Of a stretch of DNA of 64,000 nucleotides, positions 1 through 11,629 are shown piece after piece. This DNA comes from Alteromonas sp. RKMC-009. Its GTDB lineage: Bacteria; Pseudomonadota; Gammaproteobacteria; Enterobacterales; Alteromonadaceae. Made by a program: the position numbers and the translations under genes. The stretch lies in NCBI RefSeq assembly GCF_003584565.2, contig NZ_CP031010.1:2542001-2606000 (forward strand), written 5' to 3'. The notes beneath the pieces are model-generated. The model had not been told where the DNA came from. It ran no database searches and was given only the letters and a program-made list of their open reading frames with translations. Each line of letters starts with the position of its first letter. The stretch's first letter is position 1.

Positions 1-1472
1 GTAAACTGCATGGCAAAAGCTACAGATGCGGCACCAAAATTTGGTACACCGTAATACGTACTGCCATAGTGGAATTCACTGTACTGTGATACCTGCGTGT
101 CACTCTCGTAATCGAGATCGTTCACTTTACTTACCTCGGTAGATTCAACATAACGGAAACCCGCGTGCTGGAAAAAATGGCGACGGAAGGCATAACGACT
201 GTGTGCCATGGCTTCATTTCCCGTCGAAATCCATGAACCACCTTTAAATAAATTGTGTTTATTGTCAAAAGTCGGCGTGGTGAAATCATCATACAGAGGA
301 TGCACCTTAAAACCGTCGAAGGGATAGATGGGCGTTTCTGTCCACTGCCACACATTGCCCGCTATATCGTAAAAACCACCCAGTGAGAACAGGTTCACCG
401 GTGTTGATGATGCACCATGATGCAGACCTGTGTTCCACTCTTCGCGCCATAATGACTCTTTCATCCCTGCGTGTTCGCATAAACGCAGCCACTCATCTTC
501 TACCGGTAACTGAATATGCTTGCCTGTGCGCTTTGACAGCCAGTTACAAAAGGCCTTAGCCTCATGGTAATTAACGTCTACAGGCCAGTCTTCCGGCAAC
601 GGAATTTCTGTTGCCAGCGTGCGGTAAACATAGCTATTTCCCTGTTCCCGCCAGAATACAGGGTGTCTGGCGCCAGTATAGGACAGCCATTGCCTGCCTT
701 CCTCTTCCCACAATTGGGGCTGAGCGTAACCACCATCTTTCACAAACGCGAGAAATTCACCGTTACTGACCAGATACTGTGACGCAGAAAAAGGTTTTAC
801 TTCTGCACTGTGCTCACCGTATTCGTTGTCCCAGCCATAGTAGTCTGCGTTAAATGGTTTACCTGCTGAGACGTTTCCGCCGGGCACGGGAAGCAAAGTA
901 TTCTCAGGAGCTTCACCGGACTCCGGATACGGTGCCCATTCCGGTTGGGGTTGTACGAATCGCAGGGGTAACTGGCGAATGAGAACAGAAGACGTTTCAA
1001 GGTGAATGCCTTCATGCTCAATGCCCATCAGTACAGGCCACATGGGGCTTTCCCAGTCTATGGGTAATGAAAAATCCATCGTCAGAATCAAGTCGCTGAC
1101 CAGGCGTCTTACCTGAGCGCGGTAGGCAGTGACTTCTTCAACGGCAGGCCAGTCGTAATGAGCGTCATTGAGGTCATCCCAACTCATCTCATCGACACCG
1201 ATGGCGAACAAAGATTCAAAATCAGGATTGATACGGTCATTAATAAGTTTCGCCAGTACCAGTTTATTAATGAAAAACGTGGCAGTATGACCGTAATAGA
1301 AAATAAGCGGGTGACGTAATTTTTCCGGCCGCTGATAGTAAGCGTCGTCTGATTTTAATAACGAGAAAAGACTTTCGTAACGGTCAAAAGACTGTTGAAA
1401 ATAAGCCAAGATTTCTTTTCTTTTTTCTTCAACAGTTCCCTGTTTCAGATGTGGTGTATGAAGAGCGTTCAT
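1..1472 (-). CDS. ovoA: 5-histidylcysteine sulfoxide synthase OvoA (ovothiol biosynthesis), N-terminal part
   Basis: OvoA is an iron-dependent enzyme that joins cysteine and histidine with O2 to give 5-histidylcysteine sulfoxide, the first step to ovothiol A. About 490 residues are visible; the gene runs off the left edge with no stop. The N-terminal DinB/EgtB-type domain carries the iron ligands: a His in YYGHTATFF near residue 64 and HEGIHLE (HxxxHxE) near residue 150. A formylglycine-synthase-like domain follows (WQWTET, FKGGSW). The methyltransferase domain that full-length OvoA carries would lie beyond the edge. The ATG at 1472 opens MNALHTPHLKQ, typical for OvoA. EgtB is the alternative, but the FYYGHTATFFINK stretch favours OvoA. 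The gene stands alone, reading away from the tRNA genes. Confidence 0.85.
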   Translation of the reverse strand, partial: MNALHTPHLKQGTVEEKRKEILAYFQQSFDRYESLFSLLKSDDAYYQRPEKLRHPLIFYYGHTATFFINKLVLAKLINDRINPDFESLFAIGVDEMSWDDLNDAHYDWPAVEEVTAYRAQVRRLVSDLILTMDFSLPIDWESPMWPVLMGIEHEGIHLETSSVLIRQLPLRFVQPQPEWAPYPESGEAPENTLLPVPGGNVSAGKPFNADYYGWDNEYGEHSAEVKPFSASQYLVSNGEFLAFVKDGGYAQPQLWEEEGRQWLSYTGARHPVFWREQGNSYVYRTLATEIPLPEDWPVDVNYHEAKAFCNWLSKRTGKHIQLPVEDEWLRLCEHAGMKESLWREEWNTGLHHGASSTPVNLFSLGGFYDIAGNVWQWTETPIYPFDGFKVHPLYDDFTTPTFDNKHNLFKGGSWISTGNEAMAHSRYAFRRHFFQHAGFRYVESTEVSKVNDLDYESDTQVSQYSEFHYGSTYYGVPNFGAASVAFAMQF

Positions 1473-1524
1473 GAAAACCCCGGATGGTGAATTTTTATTA
1501 GGTGTATCTCTGTTATGATTTCTT

Positions 1525-1553
1525 TGTTTAGCATCGAGGCCGGTACCTGACAA
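1525..1553 (-). promoter_or_regulatory. candidate ovoA promoter
   Basis: On the minus strand a TTGTCA (1548-1553) lies 17 bases before TAAACA (1525-1530), about 52 bases upstream of the ovoA start. The -35 match is fair and the -10 match weak. Nothing else recognisable lies between ovoA and the tRNA terminator at 1711. Confidence 0.3.
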
Positions 1554-1710
1554 CACTGGCGGGAGCCATCTGATCTTTTGTACAGAAAACAGTAACAGAA
1601 TTCCAGACCTTACCGTGGGAATACGGAAAGAGCACCACTGAGATCAATGAATTAAATGTAATGGAATTGTGTGACCGGAAAGTTGCAACCGTTTAAACAG
1701 TGCGAAAAGT

Positions 1711-1742
1711 AAAAAGGCCCGCTTAAATTAGCGGGCCTTTTT
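1711..1742 (-). terminator. Rho-independent terminator of the downstream tRNA-Ser copy
   Basis: GGCCCGCT pairs with AGCGGGCC around a short A/T loop, with A runs before and T runs after, so it can work on either strand. It starts 7 bases after the CCA end of the tRNA at 1749-1840 and closely resembles the hairpin at 2030-2060. Confidence 0.85.
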
Positions 1743-1747
1743 GGAAT

Positions 1748-1840
<93 letters not shown>

Positions 1841-1854
1841 GTTAAGTGGTGCGT

Positions 1855-1882
1855 ATCATAATGATTTTATCGTGATTGAAAA
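1855..1882 (-). promoter_or_regulatory. promoter of tRNA-Ser copy 1
   Basis: TTTTCA (1877-1882), a 16-base spacer and TATGAT (1855-1860) lie just upstream of the tRNA. The same arrangement occurs exactly 319 bases away in front of the second copy. Confidence 0.6.
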
Positions 1883-2029
1883 GCACTATTTCAAATAAAA
1901 TCAATCAAGTGCGCAATATGCAAACAATCTGCTCAGAATTTGACATCACTCTGGCTAAAGCGATTATTTCCTGAACAGGCTGATATCTTTATGCGATTGC
2001 ACATGGAACAATGACCGCCATTTAAAAGC

Positions 2030-2060
2030 AAAAAAGCCCGCTTAGATAAGCGGGCTTTTT
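2030..2060 (-). terminator. Rho-independent terminator of the upstream tRNA-Ser copy
   Basis: AGCCCGCTTA and TAAGCGGGCT pair around a tiny loop, flanked by A and T runs. It begins 7 bases after the CCA of the tRNA at 2068-2159, so each tRNA copy is its own transcription unit. Confidence 0.85.
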
Positions 2061-2067
2061 CTGAATA

Positions 2068-2159
<92 letters not shown>

Positions 2160-2173
2160 GAGAAGTGATGCGT

Positions 2174-2201
2174 ATCTTAATGATATTTTTTTGCCTGTAA
2201 A
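2174..2201 (-). promoter_or_regulatory. promoter of tRNA-Ser copy 2
   Basis: TTTACA (2196-2201), a 16-base spacer and TAAGAT (2174-2179), ending about 15 bases before the tRNA 5' end. Confidence 0.65.
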
Positions 2202-2410
2202 GCGTTAATTTTAAAAAAGCCTTTAACCGGTTAGCTTTTAATCAACATATTAATAAATAACAGGCTGTTGATGATTAATGCAGCACAGTGACATGTCTGT
2301 TTACAGTTTGGGTTTGAAAGCACTTGAAAAATGGAACCAAAACCCATACAAATGACCTAAGATAATGTTACCAGGCTTTTCTGGTGTTTACAGTCCTATT
2401 GGAGGAAACA

Positions 2411-3076
2411 ATGGATCAACGTTCGATGTATGCAGGTGCATCTCAACAGTCAGTACTGCAAACAAATAAGGTATTGCGCAATACTTATATGTTGCTGGCT
2501 ATGACACTGGCATTTAGTGCAGTGTGTGCCGGTATCGCTATGGCGGTTGGCATCTCTCCTATGATGTCGTTAGTCATGACCATCGGTGCGTTTATTACCT
2601 TATTCGTGGTTCAGCGTAAGGCTGAATCTGCATCCGGTATCTACTGGGTGTTTGCTTTTACCGGTTTGATGGGTGCATCACTGGGTTATACTCTTAACTT
2701 TTATTTAGGTGTAGCGGGTCCCGGCCTTATTATGCAGGCATTAGGTGCAACAGCTCTGGTATTCTTTGCATTGTCAGGTTATGCACTTACCACTAAGAAA
2801 GATTTTTCTTTCCTTGGCGGATTCCTGCTGGTAGGTCTGGTGGTTGCTGTAGTCGCCGGTATTGCGAATATCTTCTTCATGGTACCTGCGGTATCACTGG
2901 CAATCAGTGCTGCTATCGTGTTCATCATGTCTGGTTTCATCCTGTTTGATACCAGCCGCATTGTTAACGGTGGTGAGACAAACTACATCCGAGCAACCGT
3001 TGCAATGTACCTGAACATCTACAACCTGTTCACTTCTATCCTGCACTTACTGGGTGCGTTTGGTGGTGATGATTAA
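2411..3076 (+). CDS. yccA: Bax inhibitor-1 (TMBIM) family inner-membrane protein YccA
   Basis: This is a 221-residue BI-1/TMBIM protein with seven predicted membrane segments. In E. coli, YccA binds and modulates the FtsH (HflB) membrane protease. Family signatures are KVLRNTY near the N-terminus, SFLGG in the middle and GGETNYIRATV near the C-terminus, all close to the E. coli sequence as remembered. The ATG at 2411 was chosen because a strong ribosome site (TTGGAGGAA) sits just before it and because the family starts near MDQRS; the frame is open further upstream without support. A terminator follows at 3099, so the gene is probably monocistronic. Confidence 0.9.
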   Translation: MDQRSMYAGASQQSVLQTNKVLRNTYMLLAMTLAFSAVCAGIAMAVGISPMMSLVMTIGAFITLFVVQRKAESASGIYWVFAFTGLMGASLGYTLNFYLGVAGPGLIMQALGATALVFFALSGYALTTKKDFSFLGGFLLVGLVVAVVAGIANIFFMVPAVSLAISAAIVFIMSGFILFDTSRIVNGGETNYIRATVAMYLNIYNLFTSILHLLGAFGGDD

Positions 3077-3098
3077 TTAAAAGGCTTATTGCCTGAGG

Positions 3099-3127
3099 AA
3101 AACACCCCGCAAGGGGTGTTTTTTTAT
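3099..3127 (+). terminator. Rho-independent terminator after yccA
   Basis: AAAACACCCC and GGGGTGTTTT pair around a GCAA (GNRA) loop and run into seven T residues and ATTT. It ends only about five bases before the tusD start codon. Confidence 0.9.
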
Positions 3128-3131
3128 TTCT

Positions 3132-3488
3132 ATGTCCCGTTATTCAGTACTTGTCACATCACCGCCCTACGACAACGACAGAGCCTCACGCGCTCTGGCC
3201 TTCTGCCATCACTTACTTGCTGACGGTCAGGAAATTGAACAGATATTTTTTTATCAGGCCGGCATTTATAATGCGATGCCGCAAATGAACCCGCCTAATG
3301 ACGAAGTGAATATCTATCAGGCATGGTGTGATTTGAAATTAAAAGCACAAACTTCACTACGGGTTTGCATGACCGCGGGAGACAAACGGGGTGTAACCGG
3401 CACCGGCGAAGATAAGGCTTTCGAACATACCGGCCTCAGTGATTTTTTCACTTCACTTCATCAGTGTGAGCACCTGGTACAATTCTGA
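3132..3488 (+). CDS. tusD: sulfurtransferase TusD
   Basis: TusD is the catalytic subunit of the TusBCD heterohexamer. It accepts persulfide sulfur from TusA and passes it to TusE for 2-thiouridine synthesis at U34 of tRNA-Lys, -Glu and -Gln. The 118-residue DsrE-fold protein keeps the active cysteine at about residue 79 in LRVCMTAGDKRGV, equivalent to Cys78 in E. coli. The N-terminus MSRYSVLVTSPPY aligns with the E. coli start, so ATG 3132 is probably right although no Shine-Dalgarno precedes it and a terminator lies immediately upstream. Its stop overlaps the tusC start (TGATG). First gene of tusDCBE. Confidence 0.93.
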   Translation: MSRYSVLVTSPPYDNDRASRALAFCHHLLADGQEIEQIFFYQAGIYNAMPQMNPPNDEVNIYQAWCDLKLKAQTSLRVCMTAGDKRGVTGTGEDKAFEHTGLSDFFTSLHQCEHLVQF

Positions 3489-3841
3489 TGGCACATTTAC
3501 TTATTCGTTTTACAACCGCCCCCTACTCTGTCAGTCAGGCATCCGACGGGCTGGACTTTGCCATGGCAGCAACGAACTACGGCCACGAAGTATCAATTTT
3601 GTTTGAAGGTGACGGCATTTACCAGTTAACAGAACAGGCCCCGCAACAGCAAGGGGTGAAAAATCACTTTAAAAGGCTTAAAGCGCTGCCATTCTTTGAC
3701 ATTGAAGACTGTTACTACGTGCAGTCCGATTATGCTACCAGAAGAATTACCGGGCGGGATGTATTAAAAACTGTTAAGGCGTTAACTGATGATGAGGTGC
3801 CGGCGCTGATTGAACGGGTTGATCATGTGGTGACGTTCTGA
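3488..3841 (+). CDS. tusC: sulfur relay protein TusC
   Basis: TusC is a structural DsrF-like subunit of the TusBCD complex, without a catalytic cysteine of its own. The 117-residue protein has the family features: N-terminal IRFTTAPY, a central NYGHEVSILFEGDGIYQL and a C-terminal VDHVVTF. It sits between tusD and tusB with one-base overlaps of stop and start on both sides (TGATG), implying translational coupling and fixed stoichiometry. Confidence 0.92.
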   Translation: MAHLLIRFTTAPYSVSQASDGLDFAMAATNYGHEVSILFEGDGIYQLTEQAPQQQGVKNHFKRLKALPFFDIEDCYYVQSDYATRRITGRDVLKTVKALTDDEVPALIERVDHVVTF

Positions 3842-4101
3842 TGATAATATTTATTACTACCTCAAAGAGTAATGATGTGCAGCAACGCTATCTCCGGAAT
3901 GCTGAAACCTTGAACATACCCGTCATTCTTCGGGGAAACGGCGTCTATCAATATAGTGAACTGCAAAATGGTGATTTTCCGCTTTACGTACTCGCTGACG
4001 ATGCTGTATGCCGCGGAGTAAACTGTGACGAGAGTGACCTTATCTCACACATCGACGTTATTCGTTTTACACAACAATATGGTAAGTGGATAGTATTATA
4101 A
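3841..4101 (+). CDS. tusB: sulfur relay protein TusB
   Basis: TusB is the small DsrH-like subunit of TusBCD. The 86-residue product matches family size. Features seen are [10 protein letters not shown] at the start, [10 protein letters not shown] and [12 protein letters not shown] in the middle, and GKWIVL at the end. Its start overlaps the tusC stop and its stop overlaps the tusE start (TAATG). Identification rests on size, DsrH-like pattern and position in the operon; single-gene similarity is weaker than for TusD or TusE. Confidence 0.9.
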   Translation: MIIFITTSKSNDVQQRYLRNAETLNIPVILRGNGVYQYSELQNGDFPLYVLADDAVCRGVNCDESDLISHIDVIRFTQQYGKWIVL

Positions 4102-4445
4102 TGGCCGGCAATACAAGCTTTGAATGGCAAGGCAAAGAGATAGAAACTGATAAGAACGGTTACCTGCTGGATTACACGCAGTGGGACGAGAGCATGGTGC
4201 CTGTACTGGCGGAGCAGGAAAACATTTCGCTGACAGAAGAACATTGGGAAGTGGTTCGTTTTGTCAGAAATTTTTATCTGGAATATGAAACCAGTCCTGC
4301 GGTACGGGCACTGGTGAAAGCAATGGCGGCCGAATACGGTCCGGAAAAAGGTAACAGCCGTTATCTTCAGCGGTTATTTAAAAAAGGGCCGGCCAAACAG
4401 GCAACAAAACTGGCGGGATTGCCTAAACCCGCTAAGTGTCTGTAA
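4101..4445 (+). CDS. tusE: sulfurtransferase TusE
   Basis: TusE (DsrC family) takes sulfur from TusD and delivers it to MnmA on tRNA. The 114-residue protein keeps the catalytic cysteine as the penultimate residue, Cys113, in the C-terminal arm GLPKPAKCL. The helical body contains [20 protein letters not shown] five codons upstream stays in frame, but ATG 4101 overlaps the tusB stop and gives the usual family N-terminus. Last gene of the operon; a shared terminator at 4450-4478 separates it from convergent serS. Confidence 0.94.
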   Translation: MAGNTSFEWQGKEIETDKNGYLLDYTQWDESMVPVLAEQENISLTEEHWEVVRFVRNFYLEYETSPAVRALVKAMAAEYGPEKGNSRYLQRLFKKGPAKQATKLAGLPKPAKCL

Positions 4446-4449
4446 TACA

Positions 4450-4478
4450 AAAATGGCGTCTGATGAAGACGCCATTTT
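4450..4478. terminator. bidirectional terminator between tusE and serS
   Basis: AAAATGGCGTCT and AGACGCCATTTT form a 12-base-pair stem around GATGA. The A/T flanks let it end transcription from both the tus operon (+) and the serS operon (-). Confidence 0.85.
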
Positions 4479-4495
4479 AGTGTATACCGGTGTGA

Positions 4496-6185
<1,690 letters not shown>

Positions 6186-6187
6186 GA

Positions 6188-7501
6188 CTATCCCTTTTTA
6201 TCCATAGCCTGTTGATTTAGTGTGTCGAGAAAATCCCGTTTTGCTTTGAGTTTTTGTTCCAGTCCGCGTTCTGTGGGCTCATAAAAGCGGGTACCGGCAA
6301 TCTCTGGCGGCAGATACACCTCGCCCGCTGCAAAAGCATGGGGCTCGTTATGAGCATAACGGTATTCATCGCCGTGCCCGAGCTCTTTAAGTAGCGCCGT
6401 CGGGGCGTTCCTTAAATGCACCGGAACGGGATAATCCGGCGCTTTAGCTGCCATCTGTTTTGCCTGACTGAAGGCCATATAAACGGCATTACTTTTTGGC
6501 GCAAGTGCACAATATACAGCCGCTTGCGCAATGGCCCTTTCCCCTTCTGCCGGTCCGACACGATGATAACAATCCCAGGCGTTCACACTCAGTTGCATGG
6601 CTCTGGGATCGGCATTGCCAATGTCTTCAGACGCGATGGCCAGCAGACGTCTGGCTACGTACAGCGCATCACCACCGCCGTTCAGTATTCTTGCATACCA
6701 ATAAAGCGCCGCGTCAGGATCTGAACCACGCACTGACTTGTGAAAAGCGGAAATTAAATCGTAAAACGTATCGCCACGTTTGTCATAAGCAGCCACTTTT
6801 TCACCGGTTGCCTGCTCAACATCGCTGAGTGTAATGACGTCGCCCTCAGCGAAATCCCCGGCCAGTTCGAGATAAGTCAATAACCTGCGGGCATCACCGG
6901 CACACAAGCCAAGAAGCGCCTTTCTGGCATCATCTTTCAGCTCAAAACCCCGTTTGCCAAGCCCTTTATCTTTATCTGATAACGCCCTGTTCAGCACTCC
7001 GTTAAGCGCATTGTCGTCCAGCGACTGCAACACATAAACCCTGACCCGAGACAGCAATGCATTATTAAGCTCAAAAGAGGGGTTTTCTGTGGTGGCACCG
7101 ATAAAGGTAACCGTACCGGATTCCACAAAGGGCAAGAATGCATCCTGCTGACTTTTATTAAACCGGTGAACCTCATCAACAAACAATAGTGTACGCTGAC
7201 CATGACGCTGATCTATTTCAGCCTGCTCCATCGCAGCCCGGACGTCTTTTACACCGGCGGTGACTGCGGACAGACGCACTACCTTTGCCTGCGTATACGC
7301 AGCAATCATTTCTGCCAGTGTGGTTTTGCCTGTACCGGGAGGTCCCCACAAAATCATTGAATGGCAATGACCGGCTTCCAGCATTTTTCTTAATGGCTTC
7401 CCTTCGCCCAGTAAATGAGTCTGACCGGCATAATCATCGATATCGGCCGGCCGCATACGGGCAGCCAGCGGGGCGTAATCGTCCTGCGAAAACAAACTCA
7501 C
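6188..7501 (-). CDS. rarA: replication-associated recombination ATPase RarA (MgsA)
   Basis: RarA is an AAA+ clamp-loader-like ATPase that acts at stalled replication forks and is related to eukaryotic WRNIP1. The 437-residue protein has Walker A GPPGTGKT (residues 53-60), Walker [13 protein letters not shown] and sensor 1 [12 protein letters not shown], followed by the tetramerisation region. The N-terminus PLAARMRP is family-typical. The start is a GTG at 7501 whose bases overlap the lolA TGA stop (GGTGAG), so the two are translationally coupled. Confidence 0.95.
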   Translation of the reverse strand: MSLFSQDDYAPLAARMRPADIDDYAGQTHLLGEGKPLRKMLEAGHCHSMILWGPPGTGKTTLAEMIAAYTQAKVVRLSAVTAGVKDVRAAMEQAEIDQRHGQRTLLFVDEVHRFNKSQQDAFLPFVESGTVTFIGATTENPSFELNNALLSRVRVYVLQSLDDNALNGVLNRALSDKDKGLGKRGFELKDDARKALLGLCAGDARRLLTYLELAGDFAEGDVITLSDVEQATGEKVAAYDKRGDTFYDLISAFHKSVRGSDPDAALYWYARILNGGGDALYVARRLLAIASEDIGNADPRAMQLSVNAWDCYHRVGPAEGERAIAQAAVYCALAPKSNAVYMAFSQAKQMAAKAPDYPVPVHLRNAPTALLKELGHGDEYRYAHNEPHAFAAGEVYLPPEIAGTRFYEPTERGLEQKLKAKRDFLDTLNQQAMDKKG

Positions 7502-8118
7502 CGCTGATCGTCTACCATAAATTGATCAGAAATATCTGCCTGAAATGTATCAGCAGCCATAGGAAAGCGGGTACTGCTTTGAGAGAACAGAATGGTGCTG
7601 GTTTGTTCCTGTGCATCCAGTGTAGACAAACCTGTAAGGCTGTTGCCATTAAACAACAGGGTCAGTTCACGGATCTGACCTTCACCGTTTTTAGGGGTAA
7701 CGATATATTCAGATGCATTGTCGTCAGCAGCACGGATAACGAATTTCGACCAGACAGAATCATCATCAGAGGTTAGTAACATGAACGGATTATCTTTTAC
7801 CTGACCTTTCTGATCCATCACGGTAACCTGCATGGCAAAGGGGTCGATATTCCAGACCGTTTCGCCATCAGCAATAAGCACGTTGTCATCCGGTGCGTAA
7901 GTTTCCCAGCGCAGCTTGTCCGGACGGGCCAACACCACTTCGCCTTTGGTTTCGTGAACAATATTATTACCGCTATCAGTAATAACCTGCGCATACTGCG
8001 CTTTGAACTGATTAATAACGGACAACAAAGATTTTAACTTTGCACCGGCGGCGTCATCCGCCTGCGCGGAAAATGCGAAAATACCGGATAAAACGATGGC
8101 GTAAATAAAGCGGTTCAA
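7498..8118 (-). CDS. lolA: outer-membrane lipoprotein carrier LolA
   Basis: LolA is the periplasmic chaperone that carries lipoproteins released by LolCDE to LolB in the outer membrane. I start it at a TTG (8118) because AAGGAG lies seven bases upstream and because this gives a clean signal peptide, [19 protein letters not shown] followed by DDA. The longer frame to 8190 would put 24 uncharacteristic residues in front and overlap ftsK. Mature features include [22 protein letters not shown] and a C-terminal FSADISDQF-like segment. The gap to the ftsK stop is four bases. 206 residues, normal for the family. Confidence 0.93.
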   Translation of the reverse strand: MNRFIYAIVLSGIFAFSAQADDAAGAKLKSLLSVINQFKAQYAQVITDSGNNIVHETKGEVVLARPDKLRWETYAPDDNVLIADGETVWNIDPFAMQVTVMDQKGQVKDNPFMLLTSDDDSVWSKFVIRAADDNASEYIVTPKNGEGQIRELTLLFNGNSLTGLSTLDAQEQTSTILFSQSSTRFPMAADTFQADISDQFMVDDQR

Positions 8119-8122
8119 TGTA

Positions 8123-10744
8123 CTACTCCTTGGGTACAGGGGGCGCAAGCACTTCCCTGTTACCGTTATGGCCTGGTGAAGATACGACACCGTTTGCTTC
8201 CATTTGTTCTACCAGTCTGGCCGCACGATTGTAACCAATTCTGAATTTACGCTGCACGGAAGATACACTGGCCCGTCGCGTTTCAGTTACAAATGCCACG
8301 GCCTCATCGAAGAAGGCATCATATTCCTCGTCACCGTTTTCTGCTGCTTCTCCCGGCAGTAAGACTTCTGCAGTGGCTTCACCGTTAAGAATTTCATCAA
8401 TGTAATCAGGCTTGCCCCGTTTCTGCCAGTCACTAACTACCGCATGCACTTCATGGTCATCCACAAAGGCACCGTGTACGCGCGTCGGTACCGGACTGCC
8501 GGGCGGCAAATACAGCATATCACCCATACCAAGCAGCGCTTCTGCGCCCTGTTGATCCAATATTGTTCTGGAATCGATTTTACTGGATACCTGGAAAGCG
8601 ATACGGGTGGGTATGTTGGCTTTGATCAGACCGGTGATAACATCTACAGACGGGCGCTGCGTGGCCAGAATAAGATGGATACCGGCGGCACGGGCCTTTT
8701 GCGCAATCCGTGCTATCAATTCTTCTACTTTCTTACCCACAATCATCATCATGTCGGCAAATTCGTCAACAACCACAACGATGGCCGGTAATTTTTGTAA
8801 GTCCGGCGCTTCTTCTTCCATGCTGTCTTCAGTGCGCCACAACGGGTCTTTAATCGGCTCGCCGTCTTCGATGGCCTGTAACACCTTGGCATTATAGCCT
8901 TTCAGGTTTCTGACCCCGAGAGCAGACATTAATTTATAGCGGCGTTCCATTTCACCTACACACCAACGCAGCGCGTTAGCGGCTTCCTTCATATCGGTGA
9001 CTACTTCTGCCAGCAAATGAGGGATCCCTTCATATACTGAAAGTTCCAGCATTTTCGGGTCGATCATGATCATGCGGACATCTTCCGGCTTGGACTTATA
9101 CAGCAAGCTCAATATCATGACATTCACCCCGACAGATTTACCGGCACCGGTAGTACCGGCCACCAGTAGGTGAGGCATTTTGGCAAGATCAACCACTACC
9201 GGTTTACCGCTGATATCTGCTCCTAATACCATGGTCAGAGCAGACTTGTTGCTCTGAAAGGCGTCACAGGTGATCACTTCACTCAGACGAACCATTTCAC
9301 GTTTTTTGTTAGGCAGCTCAAGACCAATGACAGACTTGCCGGGAATAACTTCCACAACACGCACTGACATTGCAGACATAGCACGGGCTAAATCTTTTGA
9401 AAGACCGGTAATTTTGCTTACCTTCACGCCGGGCGCCAGATCAAGCTCGAAGCGGGTGATAACGGGACCGGGATAGACGCCTACCACACTGGCTTCAATG
9501 TTAAAATCTGCCAGTTTGTCTTCCACCAGGCGGGACACCATATCCATCTCTTCCTGAGTGATAGGGTTTTCTTTACGGTCGGGGCGTTCCAGCAAGTCGA
9601 AGGATGGCATTGGGCCTAATGCTGCAATTTCGGCCTTCTCAGCCTCTTTTGCAGCCACCGCTTCAGCCAGAGTTGTCGGCGCTTTTGGTTTTGCAGCGGG
9701 TTGTGACGGCGGCTTCGCAGCCACAGGCTGTTCTGTAACCGCTGAAGTTTCAATGCTTTGTGGTTCGTCATCCGGATCATCTGATGCATCATCCGTACTG
9801 AAAACCGGTTCAGATTTTTCAGCCGGTGCCGCATCTTTATCTTTAGACGGCATCACTTTTTCTTTAAAGCTACTGAAAGAGAACCCGGACTTCTTGTCCG
9901 CTTCAATGGTTACCGGTTCATCAACTTCAAAAGGTGGTTCATCATCGTCATTGCCGAATACTTCATCAGGAATACCAAATGAAGGCTCGTCCCGCTGACT
10001 CCCTGACCAGGGAGAAGACGTTGTTTTATTATTCTGGGGCGGTGCATCTTCAGGTGGTGGCGCAGCTCTCAGTGTCGTTACCTCTACGGTATCGCCACTC
10101 CCCTGCCCTGCAGATTTTTCTGAAGATAAAGCCAGCTTTGGCATATCAAGACCGATAAGCTGTTGCGGGACCGAAATGGTTTTTCGGCCGAACCAGATGG
10201 TTGCACTGCCCATACTGTCGATAATATCCAGCCAGCTGATACCGGTAAGTAATGTAAAACCGGTGCAGGAAAAACAGAGCAACAACAGAATTGTGCCGGC
10301 AGTATTAAAATAAGGAATGAGTGCAGAACTGATTACATCACCGACAAAACCGCCTGCGGAAAAATTATACAAATCGTTAAAATTGATACTTGCGATGCCG
10401 GTAACACCCAGCGCAATCAGTAATCCGCCGATGATTCTCAGGCCGATAGTCAGATAATCAAATTCATCGAGATCTTTGACGTGCTGAAATAAGAACCAGC
10501 CAATAAAGGCAAAGCAAAACGGTAAAAGATAGGCCAGCCAGCCAAAACTGAAAAGTAATAAGTCTGCGACCCAGGCGCCTGTTGCCCCCACCCAGTTATG
10601 CACATCGAGTTGTAAGCCTGCCTGGCTCCACCCGGGATCACCGGGATGAAAAGAAGCCAGTGCCAGTAAAATAAAGAATGCGAAAACACAGGCGACCATC
10701 ATGCCTGCTTCAAGTAATCGCTGGATACCTGTTAAACGCGCCAT
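8123..10744 (-). CDS. ftsK: DNA translocase FtsK
   Basis: FtsK anchors at the septum and pumps chromosomal DNA toward dif, activating XerCD at cell division. The 873-residue protein has four N-terminal membrane segments (about residues 15-175), then a low-complexity Pro/Ala/Glu/Asp-rich linker (about 205-390). The motor follows, with Walker A GTTGAGKS near residue 530 and Walker [12 protein letters not shown], and last the C-terminal gamma winged-helix ([19 protein letters not shown]) that reads KOPS. The linker is far shorter than in E. coli FtsK (about 1,330 residues in all), which is common outside enterics. It heads the ftsK-lolA-rarA-crcB-serS block, downstream of lrp. Confidence 0.97.
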   Translation of the reverse strand: MARLTGIQRLLEAGMMVACVFAFFILLALASFHPGDPGWSQAGLQLDVHNWVGATGAWVADLLLFSFGWLAYLLPFCFAFIGWFLFQHVKDLDEFDYLTIGLRIIGGLLIALGVTGIASINFNDLYNFSAGGFVGDVISSALIPYFNTAGTILLLLCFSCTGFTLLTGISWLDIIDSMGSATIWFGRKTISVPQQLIGLDMPKLALSSEKSAGQGSGDTVEVTTLRAAPPPEDAPPQNNKTTSSPWSGSQRDEPSFGIPDEVFGNDDDEPPFEVDEPVTIEADKKSGFSFSSFKEKVMPSKDKDAAPAEKSEPVFSTDDASDDPDDEPQSIETSAVTEQPVAAKPPSQPAAKPKAPTTLAEAVAAKEAEKAEIAALGPMPSFDLLERPDRKENPITQEEMDMVSRLVEDKLADFNIEASVVGVYPGPVITRFELDLAPGVKVSKITGLSKDLARAMSAMSVRVVEVIPGKSVIGLELPNKKREMVRLSEVITCDAFQSNKSALTMVLGADISGKPVVVDLAKMPHLLVAGTTGAGKSVGVNVMILSLLYKSKPEDVRMIMIDPKMLELSVYEGIPHLLAEVVTDMKEAANALRWCVGEMERRYKLMSALGVRNLKGYNAKVLQAIEDGEPIKDPLWRTEDSMEEEAPDLQKLPAIVVVVDEFADMMMIVGKKVEELIARIAQKARAAGIHLILATQRPSVDVITGLIKANIPTRIAFQVSSKIDSRTILDQQGAEALLGMGDMLYLPPGSPVPTRVHGAFVDDHEVHAVVSDWQKRGKPDYIDEILNGEATAEVLLPGEAAENGDEEYDAFFDEAVAFVTETRRASVSSVQRKFRIGYNRAARLVEQMEANGVVSSPGHNGNREVLAPPVPKE

Positions 10745-11008
10745 AAACCCTTAATCATCTTTATCCGTCACCGTAAGTGCAGAAGCCTTTCCATGCACAC
10801 AGAAAACAACGGTGACTTGTTTTAACACACTTTTATTATTTTAATATTTCTACAGCCGTGATGAATACTGGCTGAACAGCGACTGAAAATACAGAAACTG
10901 TAATATTAAAGACTACCACAAAGGGAAAACGGATACCTAGTTTAATATACAGTGGTTTTAACCGTTTCCACCCTTCTGCAGCACTGGCAACCACGCCAGT
11001 TTTAGCCG

Positions 11009-11494
11009 TCATTTCATATTGATGCGTACTGCCGTGGTACTTTTTACTTCTTCCATCACCACATAGGTTCTCGATTCACTCACACCGGGTAAACGGAGTA
11101 AGGTATCTCCCAGTAATTTCCGGTAGCTGGACATATCCGCCACTCTTGCCTTCAGCAGAAAATCGAAATCTCCGGACACGAGGTGACATTCCTGAATATC
11201 TTCCTGATCCTGCACTGCAGCAGAAAATTCTGCGAAGATATCCACCGATGTTTTCGTTAATGTAATTTCAACGAAAACCAGCATGGCAGCGCCCAGTTTC
11301 TCGGGATCAAGTGTAGCATGATATCCGGTAACATAACCCTGAGCCTCGAGGCGCTTGACTCTTTCAAGACAGGGACTGGGACTCAACCCCACTGCTTTAG
11401 CCAATTCAACATTCGATATCCGCCCGTCTTTTTGCAGTTGTGTGAGGATATTTCTGTCTATCCGGTCAAGGTGTTTTGGTGTTTTTACCAGCAT
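11009..11494 (-). CDS. lrp: leucine-responsive regulatory protein Lrp
   Basis: Lrp is a global feast-or-famine regulator of amino-acid metabolism. The 161-residue protein has an N-terminal helix-turn-helix (LDRIDRNIL, GRISNVELAKAVGLSPSPCLERVKRLE) and a C-terminal RAM/ligand domain (ECHLVSGDFDFLLKARV, LLRLPGVSESRTYVVMEEVK). These are nearly the E. coli sequence, so this is Lrp proper rather than a specialised AsnC paralogue. It lies directly upstream of ftsK as in E. coli and is divergent from ald with a 135-base shared intergenic region. Control of ald by Lrp from that region is likely by analogy; I see no clear operator. Confidence 0.95.
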   Translation of the reverse strand: MLVKTPKHLDRIDRNILTQLQKDGRISNVELAKAVGLSPSPCLERVKRLEAQGYVTGYHATLDPEKLGAAMLVFVEITLTKTSVDIFAEFSAAVQDQEDIQECHLVSGDFDFLLKARVADMSSYRKLLGDTLLRLPGVSESRTYVVMEEVKSTTAVRINMK

Positions 11495-11629
11495 ATTAAA
11501 TTCTGCACTTTCTTGGTTTTACAAAATATAGCACGGCATCCTGAAAATCTTCAGCACATACTTCGTTTTTTTCTCACGTATACTGCCGCCATCTGAAACA
11601 AACAAAAAACAACAATTATTGAGGGTTCT

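Noticed and set aside
7285..7776. 163-codon open frame antisense to rarA and lolA
   Set aside because: It spans the junction of two well-supported genes on the other strand and shows no protein features.
9558..9998. 146-codon open frame antisense to ftsK
   Set aside because: It lies opposite the low-complexity linker of ftsK and is Ser/Gly-rich because of the complementary composition; no start signal.
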